From Capillidium heterosporum (taxonomy: Eukaryota > Entomophthoromycota > Entomophthoromycetes > Entomophthorales > Capillidiaceae): 64,000 bases of DNA. Positions 46,210 to 58,336 of this stretch are shown here, piece after piece; the first letter of the stretch is position 1, and each line of letters begins with the position of its first letter. The stretch is taken from positions 2,480,001-2,544,000 of the forward strand of contig WBMQ01000002.1 in assembly GCA_016630905.1 (NCBI GenBank), in the 5' to 3' direction. Position numbers and translations under genes: made by a program. Under the pieces are notes generated by a model. It was not told where the DNA came from. It made no database searches and was given only the letters and a program-made list of their open reading frames with translations.

Positions 46210-46863
46210 TCTGCTGAGAAAGTCCTATGTTGATATTGTCTTCAACGATATAGAAAGTTGTCGATTCGATAGACCCCATGCTCTTGTTCAAATTAGCAAT
46301 AATCAGTCCAAAGTTCAGCAGTTCACTGTTTACATTTTCCTTCTTGAAATCGGAACATATAAACCAAGATCTATTTAAAAGTTAATAAAAGCGAAAAGAA
46401 AATTTTGCTATAAGGCGGCAATCCAGATATAAATTCAAACACTACTGAAGTAATCTAATAAAGTGGCTCCCACTTTGAGTTAAATGATTTACTTCTAATG
46501 AAGACGAAGTGTAGATTTAAGGCAATGGCGATGTTTAAGTAGTAGTACATCTGTAAACCTAACATTCCCCAGAAGCCTATGAAAGTACAAATGGGATTGA
46601 CCAATATCAGGTTTACAAGGACCTCGGCCAAATTATTCGTAATATCAATTAGTGCTATGTCAAACTTTAGATGAAGACTGATTCGGTCCATAAGATTCCT
46701 ATTATAAAAACTAAAGAATTAGCTAAAATATGTTCAAAAACTTATATAATAACCCCACCAGAATAACAGTCAAGCAAGGTGCTGCAAGAACTGCAATGAC
46801 TACCTTGAGCACGATTGCGTGCAGTAAAGCTAGTTTAGGGGGAAATTCGATTGTATCTACCAT
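46210..46863 (-). pseudogene. 7TM receptor pseudogene (stop codon and TM5 deletion)
   Basis: Paralogue of the intact receptor. Exon 1 begins at 46863 (MVDTIEFPPKLALLHAIV) and ends LLYK; an intron (GTTTTTG...ATAATAG) leads to NLMDRISLHLKFDIALIDITN and a TM3 of the same type (GFWGMLGLQMYYYLNIAIALNL). The frame stops at TAG 46455-46457 just after KWEPLY; the TM4 end (GLPP) follows in the same frame. Further on, LLNFGLI is joined directly to NKSMGSIES, so about 22 residues of TM5 are missing. TM6 and TM7 were not found. Confidence 0.75.
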
Positions 46864-47813
46864 TTTTTAGAAACTCTATTGAACATATGATAGTATAAGT
46901 TAATTGAAAGATATAAGCTGACTTTTTTTCTGAAATGCAATTTTTATACGCTCCTACTTCCTCGATGCTACGACTTAGGCAGAGTATTTTGAAGTTTGAA
47001 ACTTTATATCTGAGATTGATAAAAGTTTACATTTTCCAAAGCTTTTAAAATATTATTCAGAACTACATCGCTGAGAAATAAAGAAAAATAATTAGAAAAT
47101 AGCTTGATAGAATTTAATTTGCATATGATTAAATCAGCTTTTTATTACAAAGATATACCTGATTCTGTTTGCCCTTTAAATGAGATCCAAAATTCGAGTT
47201 GTGAACTGATGAGGACCAAACTTACATTCACTCTGATTTACAACTAACACTACATATTGTACATAAGTAGAGCGGTACTTTTCGGCAAATTATATATAAA
47301 TAGAGACACACATATTATCATTTGTTTAACTTTAAATAATTTTATAGCTAGTTCCAAAAGTTCTGGCTCAAAGCTTGTATTTGCAGAGGTTGAGTTAGCT
47401 ACAAATTTCTGCAAGCTTTTCCAAATAATTCAATTTAAATGAAGATTCCCACATAAACTTATCAAATTAGATGTATATTTAAGCAGTATTCTGGGGAATA
47501 TAAATACTAACCACTATTTTATGATACTGATATATAGTCGTATATATTTAAATAATCAATATAAATCTCACTATCGAGATGAACTACCAAAAGCCTTTTC
47601 TCGAGTAAATGCTACTACTTTTTGATGAACTATGGCTACTAAACTACATTATACTTTATGACAAGGGATTTCAGAGGAATTACCAAAGGTTTAAATTAGA
47701 AGTGTAAATCTTGGAAAATCGAAAAAACTACAATATAAAAGCCTTCTACTTGGAGAGCCTTAATCAACATCACTCAACCAATAATATATATTTCTCACTA
47801 ACTTGATCCCAAA
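46864..47813. other. Divergent promoter region between a receptor pseudogene and an orphan receptor exon
   Basis: AT-rich; no gene. AATATAAAAGCC at ~47731 is a TATA-like element for the exon at 47814. Confidence 0.4.
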
Positions 47814-47972
47814 ATGATAGATACAATTGGATTCCTTACTTTACTAGCTTTACTACATCTATTTGTACCCAAGGTGATCATCACGACCCTCATTACATTG
47901 CCACCATCTGTCCTGCTGTCCAACTTTCTATATAAGCATATTGGAATTTGTATTGTACCTCTGTTCTGATTT
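47814..47972 (+). pseudogene. Orphan first exon of a fourth 7TM receptor
   Basis: MIDTIGFLTLLALLHLFVPK is close to exon 1 of the 46.9-kb pseudogene (MVDTIEFPPKLALLHAIVLK), and the segment ends with the family's ..NFLYK before the exon border. No TM2-TM7 exons follow; repeat family B starts about 130 bp later. Confidence 0.65.
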
Positions 47973-48099
47973 AGTATACATTTTTTTACAGCTAGTTTAT
48001 ACGAAAAAAGTAAATAAAAAGCGAACAGAAATGCTATATCATTTATCTAAACGGACGCATGGCTATAGAGAAGCTTTGAATCATATCTAATTGAGTGCA

Positions 48100-49160
48100 T
48101 TCAAAATATATTTAATTAACAGAATCTGTAAGGTCCAGGGAGGTACCACTGGATTCAACTAATAATGACATCACATTGCGAGCTAATGACGTGTGGGTGA
48201 GGAAAGCGAAACTAACGCCTACCACTGCATTAATAATAAAGGATTGGATTCTCCGGAGGGCAGGTCGGATAGCCAAGTAAAGGAGATACACCATAAGGAG
48301 TGTCCACACGATAGTAGTCACGTCTTAGCTCCAGAAGGGGATAGAGGGAACATATGAGGGCTTAGGTACGGACTGGGGCTGAACTGGAGGGGATCTATCA
48401 GGTGAAGGTTGAGAAACAGCCAGTGCTGCCATATTAGGATCAAAGGTAGGAGTGGGCTGGTAGGTTAATGTTGGCTCGAAGGGGTTGATCGTATTAGTAA
48501 TATTAATCGCCCAGAGGAGGTGAGATCCAAGGGTGGCAAGGATTGTTAACAGGTAATAAGAGGTAGGGAGGACAGGGGGATTAGACCACATAGGAATACT
48601 ATGCTGAAACAGGGAGATGAGTAAAGAATAGGACTTTATTCAGAACTAAGGACGAGATCAAGCTGTTACAACAGCTATGGCTAGGAAATGGGGTGAGTAA
48701 CAGCTATGAAATAGCGAGGTGGAACGTTGTCAAGATGCCCACTTTCGATAGCGACGAAAGGGGGTTTAAATAACTCTTTGATATTTTGGCAGTAGCTATA
48801 ACAGGAGGATTAGGCTTCCATCTGCAATTAACTACTCTATAGGTTAATTAAAGTTTTGCCAAGTTTCGCCAGAAAAGTCCCTACTAATCCGAACTACTAC
48901 TGGTGAGTTTACTATTGCCAGAGCTTTAGTATACAATGCTCTTCTGTTAATAATGGAGGTTCCTAGGTAGTCATCAAAGCTAAGAAAAAAAACAAAAGGT
49001 GAAAAATGTTTAATGTAGGGCAGATTCGGAACTAAAACAGTTGTGAATTGCAGGTTGAAAATTAAAAGTTGATAAAATGAAAATAGCAAGGAAGCAAATA
49101 AGAAAATAGGTCTATGACCTCATAATAAGGGATTGTAATGACTAGGGTTGCTACAAATAC
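48100..49160 (-). repeat. Dispersed coding repeat family B, copy 3 (longest)
   Basis: The minus-strand frame runs 48591-48112 with a single in-frame TAA at 48325. It encodes a hydrophobic segment (SYYLLTILATLGSHLLWAIN), a Pro-rich loop (QPSPDRSPPVQPQ), then TIVWTLLMVYLLYLAI and SFIINAVVGVSFAFL. The NAVVG segment and the LLW.I.ITN core match copies 1 and 2. Upstream (48600-49160) are the family's non-coding blocks, including CTACTACTGGTGAGTTTAC and AACAGCTATG. Not recognised as any known transposon protein. Confidence 0.6.
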
Positions 49161-49365
49161 TATGATTTTATTTAATAGATGCTTTTAGCTTAGATATATT
49201 TTAAAATATAAAGATTTTGTTAGTGTTTAAAGTGCCTTTTATTTTCAACTAAACTAAAGCAGCCTATTACCATCCAAAAACATAGCTGTAAATGGTCCTA
49301 TACCCTTTTTAGAGCCGATGCTCTACATATCAGCGAATTGAACTAGAATTCTAGAAATAGGGTTG
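49161..49365. other. Short intergenic stretch
   Basis: AT-rich; 3' flank of the receptor pseudogene. Nothing else seen. Confidence 0.35.
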
Positions 49366-50480
49366 CTAAATGTCTTTAATATCGTAACTTTCGGCAGTAA
49401 CTTCGCCCTGGTTACAGTTTTTGATCCCCTTTTGGTACTGTTTAATAGCGATATGGAATATAGGGTCAAGGAATATAGCGATACAGTTGAAGATTCCAAT
49501 ATATTCTAAAGTGGCTAATAGATCGAATATATAACAATTATTGGTCTTCATAGTGGCTTAGAAAATAATTGGATATAGATTTATCTCAGAAGTAGCTAAA
49601 AATTTTATACGATAAGCTCGTTAAGGCAAAGTATGTAGAATGCAAGGTACAGGAAACTACCCATCTGTTAGTCAAGTATATATACAAAAACTACATTTTA
49701 TATCAGTTTCTTAATAAACTTTTGGTAGGATGCCATTGAAATTGCGTTAGTTTTGATAATGCAGAAGGCTGTTGATTCGAGTGCATCCATGCTCTTGCTT
49801 AACTTGATGATTACTAGAACTACGATAACTAAACAATAGAAAATGGTAATGATCTTTGATATGGCGATCAACCCGAAATTCAGCATCTTGCTGTCCAAAT
49901 TATTTTTTAAAGCCACATACATTGGTGAAATTTAAATCATAACGATCAAGAGCTATTAAGAAGTTAATCGAAACTAGATACCACTTATACCATAAGGGAT
50001 AGACCACATATGGGATCAACAGCAATAGACATGATCCAGTAGCACAGCTTTCATTCTGAGTTGAACGTCTTGTTTTTAAAGAACATGAGGTGCAAGTTTA
50101 AGAAAATAGCAACACTCAAGCAGCAGTACAGTTGCAGATTGAATACTCTCCAAAAGCCGATTAAAATACAGATAGAGCCGGCTGAAATCGAGCTTATGAA
50201 TAGGCCAACTAAATGGCTAGTAACGTCAATGAAGGCAACGCATTCTGGATACACAAAGTAATTTTATTTACTAGATGCCTTTTATAGAAAACTGAACCTT
50301 TAAAGTGAAACCAATAGTTTATATAGAAAGATTATTAACGAGAAAAACAACAGCGCTAGGATAAAGGCTATCATTTTGATTACGGGTGCGACTTGGTGAA
50401 GCAAAACTAATGTGAGATTGGATTCGGATATATCAATTCTAAATTATAAAATTTGCTGTTGAATAATATTTTGAAGAGCC
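49366..50480 (-). pseudogene. 7TM receptor pseudogene with Trp-to-stop change
   Basis: Third full-length paralogue on the minus strand. TM1 is MIAFILALLFFSLIIFLYK (~50376-50320). TM2/TM3 exon 50254-50051 has ECVAFIDVTSHLVGLF and GFWRVFNLQLYCCLSVA. TM5 exon 49922-49698 has LNFGLIAISKIITIFYC and LVIIKLSKSMD. A TM6-like part is near 49660, and the TM7 exon 49551-49366 has YIGIFNCIAIFLDPIFH. TGA at 50053-50051 replaces the Trp seen in the intact gene (NSE-stop-KLCYWI versus NPKWEYFYWI). The first ATG (50480) meets a stop after 12 codons. Confidence 0.7.
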
Positions 50481-52412
50481 ATGATATTTCATTTTCGCTT
50501 TGGTTGTTTATATATATACTTTTACGCTAACTCGTACTTGGACATTTGAAATATTCTTCTACTCCATGAAAAGGCTGTAATAGCTTGTTCCTAACCTGTC
50601 AAATCTTCCATATGTATGGAACCTAATCAAGACTTCATTTAGTTGATATAGGCATCTCTTCAGAAATTAGAACAGGTGATTTATTATAATTCTAGGGCAC
50701 TCTAAAGCAGTAAACTCCATAACAATTTATTGTTAAAAAAGTATTATCAGGCTCTTATGTAACTAGCCACCTATCTCTACCCTGGATGTCGAGTTTGAAA
50801 TAACAGCTCTAGGTATTTTAAACATCCCATTTCTCGGAGCAGGACTTTAGATCCAGCATGTCCTTAGAAATAACCACTCTATATAGTTGCATAAATTTGT
50901 AGCAAGCATACGAAATCAGCTTTCTTTTTATGACCAACTTGTAATGTCGGTTTATAGCTTACATCAGTGAAATCTAGGATGTAGATTTTCCATATGACGC
51001 TACCTTTGTTTAATTATGTTAATTATTTTCGACATTATTTGCCAACATGTCTAAACAATCCCATCGTAGCTTGCTATTTAGAGAAATTTTATATTCTCAC
51101 TTTAAGCTAATTTAGATAGGATATATATTATTAAATAGTGAAGACATCGATACAAAAGCGATTTTTAATATTAAGAAGTATACAAACTTTTTTCCACTAA
51201 CTTTAGCTTTGTAGTTATGAAATTCTACCAGCTTGAAGAAACATAGCATATAATGTAGGTAGCTTTGCCTTAAAGGCAAGTTACCCATCAACCCACCAAT
51301 AAACTACATTTGGCATCTTCCCATACCAACTGTAAAAGCCTTGGTAGGACTTTTTGGATTTTTACAGTATTTTTATGGTATCTTTATAAACCTTTGATAG
51401 ATCAATTAACTATATGTACTACATTTATAAGGCGCCGTTAACTGTTGGTTCATATTTTCATGTATTAACATTTTCATAGGAAATCAGCTTTTCAAGGCTA
51501 ATTGAATTGGCAAATTTTTTCAACTGGGCCGTAGAACTAAGATAGTTGGTGTCCTCGTGCTATTTTGATGGAAACTTACCTATATGTACTCTGAAACTAA
51601 AAACCTACTATCTAAACTGAAGTCCTTTGAATTCAATCGAGTCTTTAGTTGATGACCTCGTTGCAAAAGCTACCATCCTTTAACTTCGAGTGTATCGAGT
51701 GTTGGATAAATTGATGTTCACAGACAGAGATTGTAACAGCCTTTAGGTTAAAGCAATCCAAACTTCGATATAATATACCAGCATCTAACCTTATCAGTTC
51801 AGGCTTTCATTTGGTGATTTGCTTATAAGGTTGAAAATCATTGAGTTAGCTTGTATTTGAATTTCTTGTAATGTGTAGTTACATCTGCATTTGTTGACAG
51901 CTTCTATGGGCTTGACTGTTTAATGGCTGATTACATCGGAGATCTAATTTAGAAGGTTAATAAAGATGGCATACTATTGACAGTCAATATAAACTTTTAA
52001 ATACATGGGTTAAAATTACATGATATAAGCCTATACTTTTGAATTTACACAATTATTCAACAGTGTATATAGAAAGTAGATATTAATCGGTAGTATTTAA
52101 CTTTAAAGATAAAGTGAATTGAGTCAATATACAAATGTTAGGAGGTATATTTGTAAATGTTAAAATAGAAAGGTACAGCTCGGAGGCAAAAAATAAACAG
52201 GGAACAAAAGATAAAATACGCCCTGTATACTACTCCCCATACAAAGTATAGATCTCTGTAGTCAAATGTTTAAAAATATAAAGGCATAGAGAAATGAAAA
52301 GAATTAAGCAAAGCCAACAAACATATAAAACTAAAGGTACTTGGAAAAGTCTACTTGTAGGAACATTTAAAACTATTAAGCTACCTTAACTTAAGGGCAA
52401 GGCAAGCAAAAT
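50481..52412. other. Gene-free region
   Basis: About 1.9 kb of AT-rich DNA with no supportable ORF, RNA gene or repeat. The last few hundred bases hold the 3' UTR of the eL30 gene. Confidence 0.5.
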
Positions 52413-52805
52413 TTATTCGGTGGACTTGATGATATCGGAGTCACCACCGTCGGTGATGGAGAGGACACCAACACGGAAGTACTTACCGCAGGCGGTACCA
52501 AGCTCGATGTTGTCTTGAAAATAATGTTAAATAGGGTACATACAGCCAAATAAGATGACAGAAAAAGATAACTTACTTCCGTTGTAGTGGTGGACACCGG
52601 TCTTGGAGAGCATAGCGTAGTATTCAATCTCCGACTTCCTCAAAGGGGGGCAGTTGGCAGAAAGGATGATAAGCTTAGCCTTACCGTCACGGACCGACTT
52701 CAAGGTGGACTTGTACCCCAGGTTGTACTTACCACTCTTCATAACCAGAGCCAAACGGCTGTTGATGGATTCGGAGGACTTCTTCGATTTCTTGACGTTG
52801 ACCAT
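52413..52805 (-). CDS. RPL30: 60S ribosomal protein eL30, 109 aa, two exons
   Basis: Component of the large cytoplasmic ribosomal subunit. Exon 1 is 52805-52577 ([48 protein letters not shown]). The intron is 52576-52514 (GTAAGT...TTCAAG). Exon 2 is 52513-52413 ([19 protein letters not shown], then TDGGDSDII). Length and all conserved blocks fit eL30. The base composition is more G+C-rich than its surroundings, as expected of a highly expressed gene. In yeast, eL30 represses splicing of its own transcript; whether that happens here cannot be read off. Confidence 0.95.
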
Positions 52806-54429
52806 TTTACTTTACTAAAATAAAATATTTGTAAGCTGTGGTTCTTAATTAATATATGAGTCGATGCTAAGCATAACGAGTATTGAAACATGTAGGTGTT
52901 TGAATAAGTGCTATTGCTAAAAAACTTTTATTACCCAACCAAAAACTTCGGTTCAAATTTGAAAGAGAGAAGTCGATAATATTTCCAAGATAATTTTCTC
53001 AATCTTCAACTACCCTGGTTTCTTTTTGTTGGGATTAAAAAAGTTTAGGCACTTGTGATTGGTTGAATTTATTGCCTAAATTTGGACCTATTTTGATAAA
53101 CTTTTGTAGACCTAAGAGCAAATGGAGATGATGTAGTTTGTAGTCAATAGGAAGGTTCATTGTATCGAGCTTGATGAGCTTTTATGATACTTTCCAAGCC
53201 TATATAGGTAGACAGAACGAAATCTAACTACCTACCAATTCGAAACACGGTATAAACACTATATAGACTTGAACTTTGATTTATATTGGTTTCATAGTAA
53301 ATTTATTTCAATAAACTGATATATCGACTTGTCGATAGTTAATTCTAGGGTATAACAACATAGTATCTACACTAATCTTTGATAGAGCTCCACTTTTTAT
53401 AAGGTAGTGATTTATTCACCCTTAGAGTTACCTGATATTATACAAATTCCAAGGTTCTGATACAGTAAGTAGTGTAATAAATAATTTGAATTTTAACCAT
53501 TATATAGCAAAGTAATGTATACCATATTCATATATATAAGCATAGGCACTAAATTACTATAAATAAAAGGTTAAGAGAATTGGGCTATCGTCTGAAATTA
53601 AAACTATATATAAAGAACCATATTATTATATTTACCTTTGATTTGAAGAAAGTACCAGGTCCAATTAGAATTTTGTGCAATTTTCGTTTACTTCATCATT
53701 CAAGATCCTAAATTTTAATTGAGCAGAATTTGCAATATATACCAAAATGGACAAATTTATCAAGATTTAAAGGAAGCGAAGCCTTTTATAAAGCAAAAGA
53801 ATTAAAGTTAGCCATCAAGCCCAACAAAGAAATGTATGCGAGCTAGGTAATTTATATAACTACACTTACAATATATATATATTATAAACATTTATAATTA
53901 CTAGCCTTCGTTAATTTCTATTGAAGATTACCTTTATTGAAATTTTACCACTATAAAGTTTATTTAATGTCTTTTACAACTTTTTATTTTTAGTAAAGAT
54001 AGAGTTTAGTTACAATATTTATTTTCATCTTGATTTATTATTTTAAGGCTTTTGTAGTTGAGCATTTAGTAAATAGTATATTTGATATAAATCAATATAA
54101 GTAAATAAAGGTAATTGGTTAAACTTGCTATTTTTACTCAATAGTTTTTTTATACAACCCATTAAATTTGGAAGATCAAATTACTTGCTACCTACCTTTT
54201 CTTTGATAACTTTACGGCTGTGTCTTACTGAACTATAAATAGAAGGAGGTACTTTTGTATATACCCTTTCAAATACAATGTGAGTTTTACTGGGATATAA
54301 GGATAGTACTCAGTCATCTATTAGAGAGGTAGATTATAATATAAGCATATATTTTTGAATTTATTGCCAATATTATGGGCTACAACTTTAGATAGATCTT
54401 CCTTATATTTACAGCCGTTTCATCCCTAA
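52806..54429. other. Gene-free region upstream of eL30
   Basis: AT-rich with no supportable ORF; contains the eL30 promoter close to 52806. Confidence 0.45.
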
Positions 54430-54700
54430 ATTCGATGACAAGTACTTTAAATCTACAACTCTCAGTCGTTACTACCTAAAATATATAAGAGTTTGGAACA
54501 TGATGCTAGGTCATGTTCCTCTATCCTCACAGATTTTGATAGCATACCTTTTGTGAATAAAATAAAGAGTTTGCAGCGGTTACCTGAGTTGAAGGTTTAT
54601 AATAGTAAGTTAAATAGTATTATGTTCTCAAATTTCCAACATTTATACCTATGTTTAAACAACAATATGGGAGGAAGAGGGCACGCATATTAAAGCTATC
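54430..54700 (+). pseudogene. Possible leucine-rich/F-box-type gene fragment
   Basis: Peptides such as LSRYYL, KIKSLQRLPELKVYNS and FSNFQHLYLCLNN resemble the irregular leucine-rich repeats of fungal F-box proteins, but they fall in different frames with no domain long enough to be sure. May be chance. Confidence 0.2.
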
Positions 54701-54942
54701 CTTAATCTATAAGTAGCTGCATTTTGACGTTTACATCTTAAACATATTTCTCCAGGCAAGTCGAAGTTTCCTCAAACCTTTTACAGTCTTCCAAATAATT
54801 TTTTCTTCAAAACGGATGATTCCCCAGATTCTATATATCCCTTAAAGTAAATGTTTCTTGGAAACAATACCTAACAATATGAATGCACTTTACATTCAAT
54901 TATTTAATATCAAGAACCATATTCAGTTTGTTGTAAACTTTG

Positions 54943-56129
54943 ATGCCAATTACACCTTTAGATCTATTTTCTTATACACTAGGCTGGGTAAAGTTTACTT
55001 ATAAAACGACATCCAATCCAACCATTCACTAGGGTTATTTCTTAGCTTGGACAACCTGTTTCTATCCTCAAGCTTTACTAGCTTATAGACGTAAGAGGTA
55101 ATACTTTTTAAATATTTTATTTCAAGTTTGATCTTATACCTTACCAGTGTCCAAGGGCTATCTATAGATTATGTATACTACAGTGCTTTTGGATTGTTTT
55201 GTTACTCGGTACATATTTATTGAAAAGTTTTAATTCTGACAATTTGAAACTAATAGATTTACAATCTAACTATGTACTTCTCTACGCCGGTCCGAGAGGA
55301 GTATAGACGACGTAATGGTGCTAAAGATAATTTGGTACGAGGAAACGATGTCGCATTTAGTTTATATGCCTTCTTTGCTTCCTCCTTTATACTGTATCAA
55401 ACCTTCATCTATCAGGTAAATTTGGGCCAGTATTTTCTTTTTAAGCTAGCGTTAGAAAAATCCTGACCAAGTTCTATCTCCAACTGCGCGAAGGCTGTTC
55501 AAAGTGCTCTGCTGGGCTTTATTCTTAGCTGTAGTAAGTGGCATTTTTGGCTGGTTAAAATGGCTTGATGTCGTTTACCTTTTGAGCTATTTGAAATTGG
55601 GCACCTCTGTCATAAAGAATGCGCCTCAGGTAACCGTTCGTCGTAGTTTATCAATCATTGACTTGAAGGTTTTAGGCATATTTGAATTATAAAAGAAGAT
55701 CTACTGTTGGTTGGAGTATCGATAGCACTGTGCTGGTATTTTAGAGATAGCTGTAATTGATTTGACTTTAATATATAGGATTTTGTGGGTGGAATCCTTT
55801 CCATTTCTCAATTGTTTGTGGACGCTTATAAGGATTCGAACTGGTCTGGTATTTTTGGGGTTAGCTTTTAATTTATTCCTATATACTGATACTTTTTTAG
55901 AATCCAACCAAACTGTAACATACTTTAATATATATATCTCATTTCCATGTTTAGGTTCTTAGGAAACTTGGCGATTGGATTCGATATGCTCTTTATAATT
56001 CAGCACTACATCCTCTATAGAGATCGTAATGAATCGGTCTACAGCTTAATTGAGGATGCTGAAAATGGAACTGCGACAGATCCTGGTGAAAATTATGTAC
56101 CGCCTCCAAACTACTTTACTAGATTATAA
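54943..56129 (+). CDS. CTNS: Cystinosin family PQ-loop transporter, 277 aa, nine exons
   Basis: Predicted proton-coupled cystine exporter of the vacuole/lysosome membrane. Exons: 54943-54987, 55033-55097, 55148-55208, 55257-55415, 55456-55629, 55676-55735, 55779-55859, 55901-55914 and 55955-56129. All introns are 40-50 nt with GT/AG ends and agreeing phases, giving 278 codons with no stop. The protein starts MPITPLDLFSYTLGWGYFLA. The first PQ loop is CFYPQALLAYRRKSVQGLS, the second NAPQAYLNYKRRSTVGWSID; then DFVGGILSISQLFVDAY, GNPTKLFLG and IGFDMLFIIQHYILYRDR. All are family hallmarks, including the Asp of the D(F)xGG motif. Unlike animal cystinosin, it lacks the long glycosylated luminal N-terminus. 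The C-terminal tail (PPPNYFTRL) has no obvious GYDQL-type sorting signal. Confidence 0.92.
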
Positions 56130-58336
56130 GGACATTGCTATCCTCTTTATAATAAACTGACTCTCTAGTCATATTTATAGCATGAGTATGATTATACATT
56201 AGTGAATTGCTTTGGCATATATCTCTACTTTCAATAAAATGCTATATCTAGTAACCTAAAACTTTGATCGATATATAAAAATTAAAAATAGTTACCTTGC
56301 TTACAAGATGAATAAATAGATAAAAACTATATGCTAAATATACAAACTTCGATAAAATAGTAGTCAAAGAGATATATATTAATCTATATATTGTTTCAAG
56401 GCCTATCTAATATTAACCCTCTTAATTTAACCTTAGTATTTTTACAATGTGTTTTGATGGTTAATGTTCATTTAACTAAACTGAAAAGTTGAACTGCAGT
56501 CCTTACCTTATTTCACTCAACTTCAATTACTCAAAGACTTTCCATTAAAGTAAGAATATTACTTTACAAACTTTACTTTTATATCCATCAATACGTATGC
56601 TTACAGGACTGAAGACTTCTTTAATATAATTAAAGAATAAGCAAGCTAGTAAAATAGAAGGTAAAGATGGAATAAACTAAAATAAAGCATGCTATATGGA
56701 TCTTTTAAGATTAAAATTACTATTACTTCTAATAAGTTATAAAAATCTGTCAGCAACATATTAGCAAATTGTTACTAGAACAAATGAGATTAACTCCAAA
56801 ATAGAATGCAATTAAGGTAATGAAATACAGAAAACTCCAACGCTTTTAGCTATTCGATTTAAGATATACGATAGTTTAAGAATTGAAAAGTAAGAAACTT
56901 ATTGGAGCTAAAAGCAAAATAGATTACTTCATCCTCTAAACTTTACAACTGATGCCTACTGCTATAAAGTATAAATTCCAAGCCAAAAGTATGTGCTTTA
57001 AGATATTAAACTAAAATCAAAAATCATAATTTACATTCATTGATCGAATAATAATGCTTAAAATATGTTGAACTTCAATCTATAAAAACTCTAATTACCT
57101 TGTAGATGAAGGAAGAGAGAACGAATTGCCACGATTTCTAAAGATTCATCTATATGTATTAAAAAGAAAGTAAACAGAACAATTGGCTGTTTAATAGCTT
57201 TAAAGATTGATATTGATATTGTAATAAGTTACTTGGGATTTCATTCTAGCAGTCTATAGTTCGGCTTCAGTCGATAGTATTGTATTTCATCTTGGTAAAG
57301 TACGTAGGCTGTTCAAAGATAGACTTGCTAAATTCACCTTGGATTTGAAACTTCAATCTGACAATGATGGGGTAAAACTATCTAAGCCAATAAGTACTTC
57401 CATTAATCTTCAATTTAGAATTCTACGTGCGAAGCTTTGGGGTGGATCTATATATATCAATAATTCTTCAAATACCATCATTTAATTCGTCAACTTAGTC
57501 ATTAAGGTCTGGGTAAGTTTAGCTACAGAATACATTTTTCAAGAGAAATAAGAGGATGTACTATTTCAGCACCTACCTATAGTTTTATTCATATATAAGC
57601 ATCATATCCCAGCCATCTATCTAAAATTAATCAAACACCTGGATTATCAACTAATGCAGTACTAATCGATTACTACCAGCACTAGCACCTTGCAAAAGTT
57701 GCCACCTTTATACAAAATTCAATCATGACCAACCCAGCCCAAATGACCATTTAACTTTCTTAGAAGTAATCCGACATCAGATAGTCTTCCCAATCCCCAT
57801 TACCAACTTTGAAAATAGCCCACCACCAATTACAGGTTCGCCATATAATCTCAAAGCGCCTTTACCTAAACTAGGATAAAAAAGCTTTCTAATCGGACTA
57901 GGGGAACTGGACCGATATCCTAGAAATCCTATAAATAAACCTAGAGTCTTCGGTTTAATCCCAAACCCAACCTAAATTGTTCCAGTAATCATGCCTTGAG
58001 ATAGCTATAACCCTATTTGGCATTGGGCCATTAGAGCAACAGATGCCATTGATTTTTAAAGCTATAGCAAAAGTTTAAAAACTTTATCTGTATGATTTGA
58101 GTGGATACTTGAAAGATTGGTATAATCGAAATTTCTAGCACATGTCATTATTCCACATTCTATTTCTATATTGATAGATTTTAATAGAATTTACATGTGG
58201 GAAGTACAAAAAATGAACGTAAGATAGCTATAGTAAAATGCAACACACAAATATATGGTGCAAAGAAACAATTAGGTTTTATTGATAATTTTGGTAGCTT
58301 TTAGCAAAAAACAAAACAATAGTATATCCTCCCTTA
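56130..58336. other. Gene-free AT-rich region
   Basis: About 2.2 kb without a supportable ORF, RNA gene or repeat. Confidence 0.5.
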
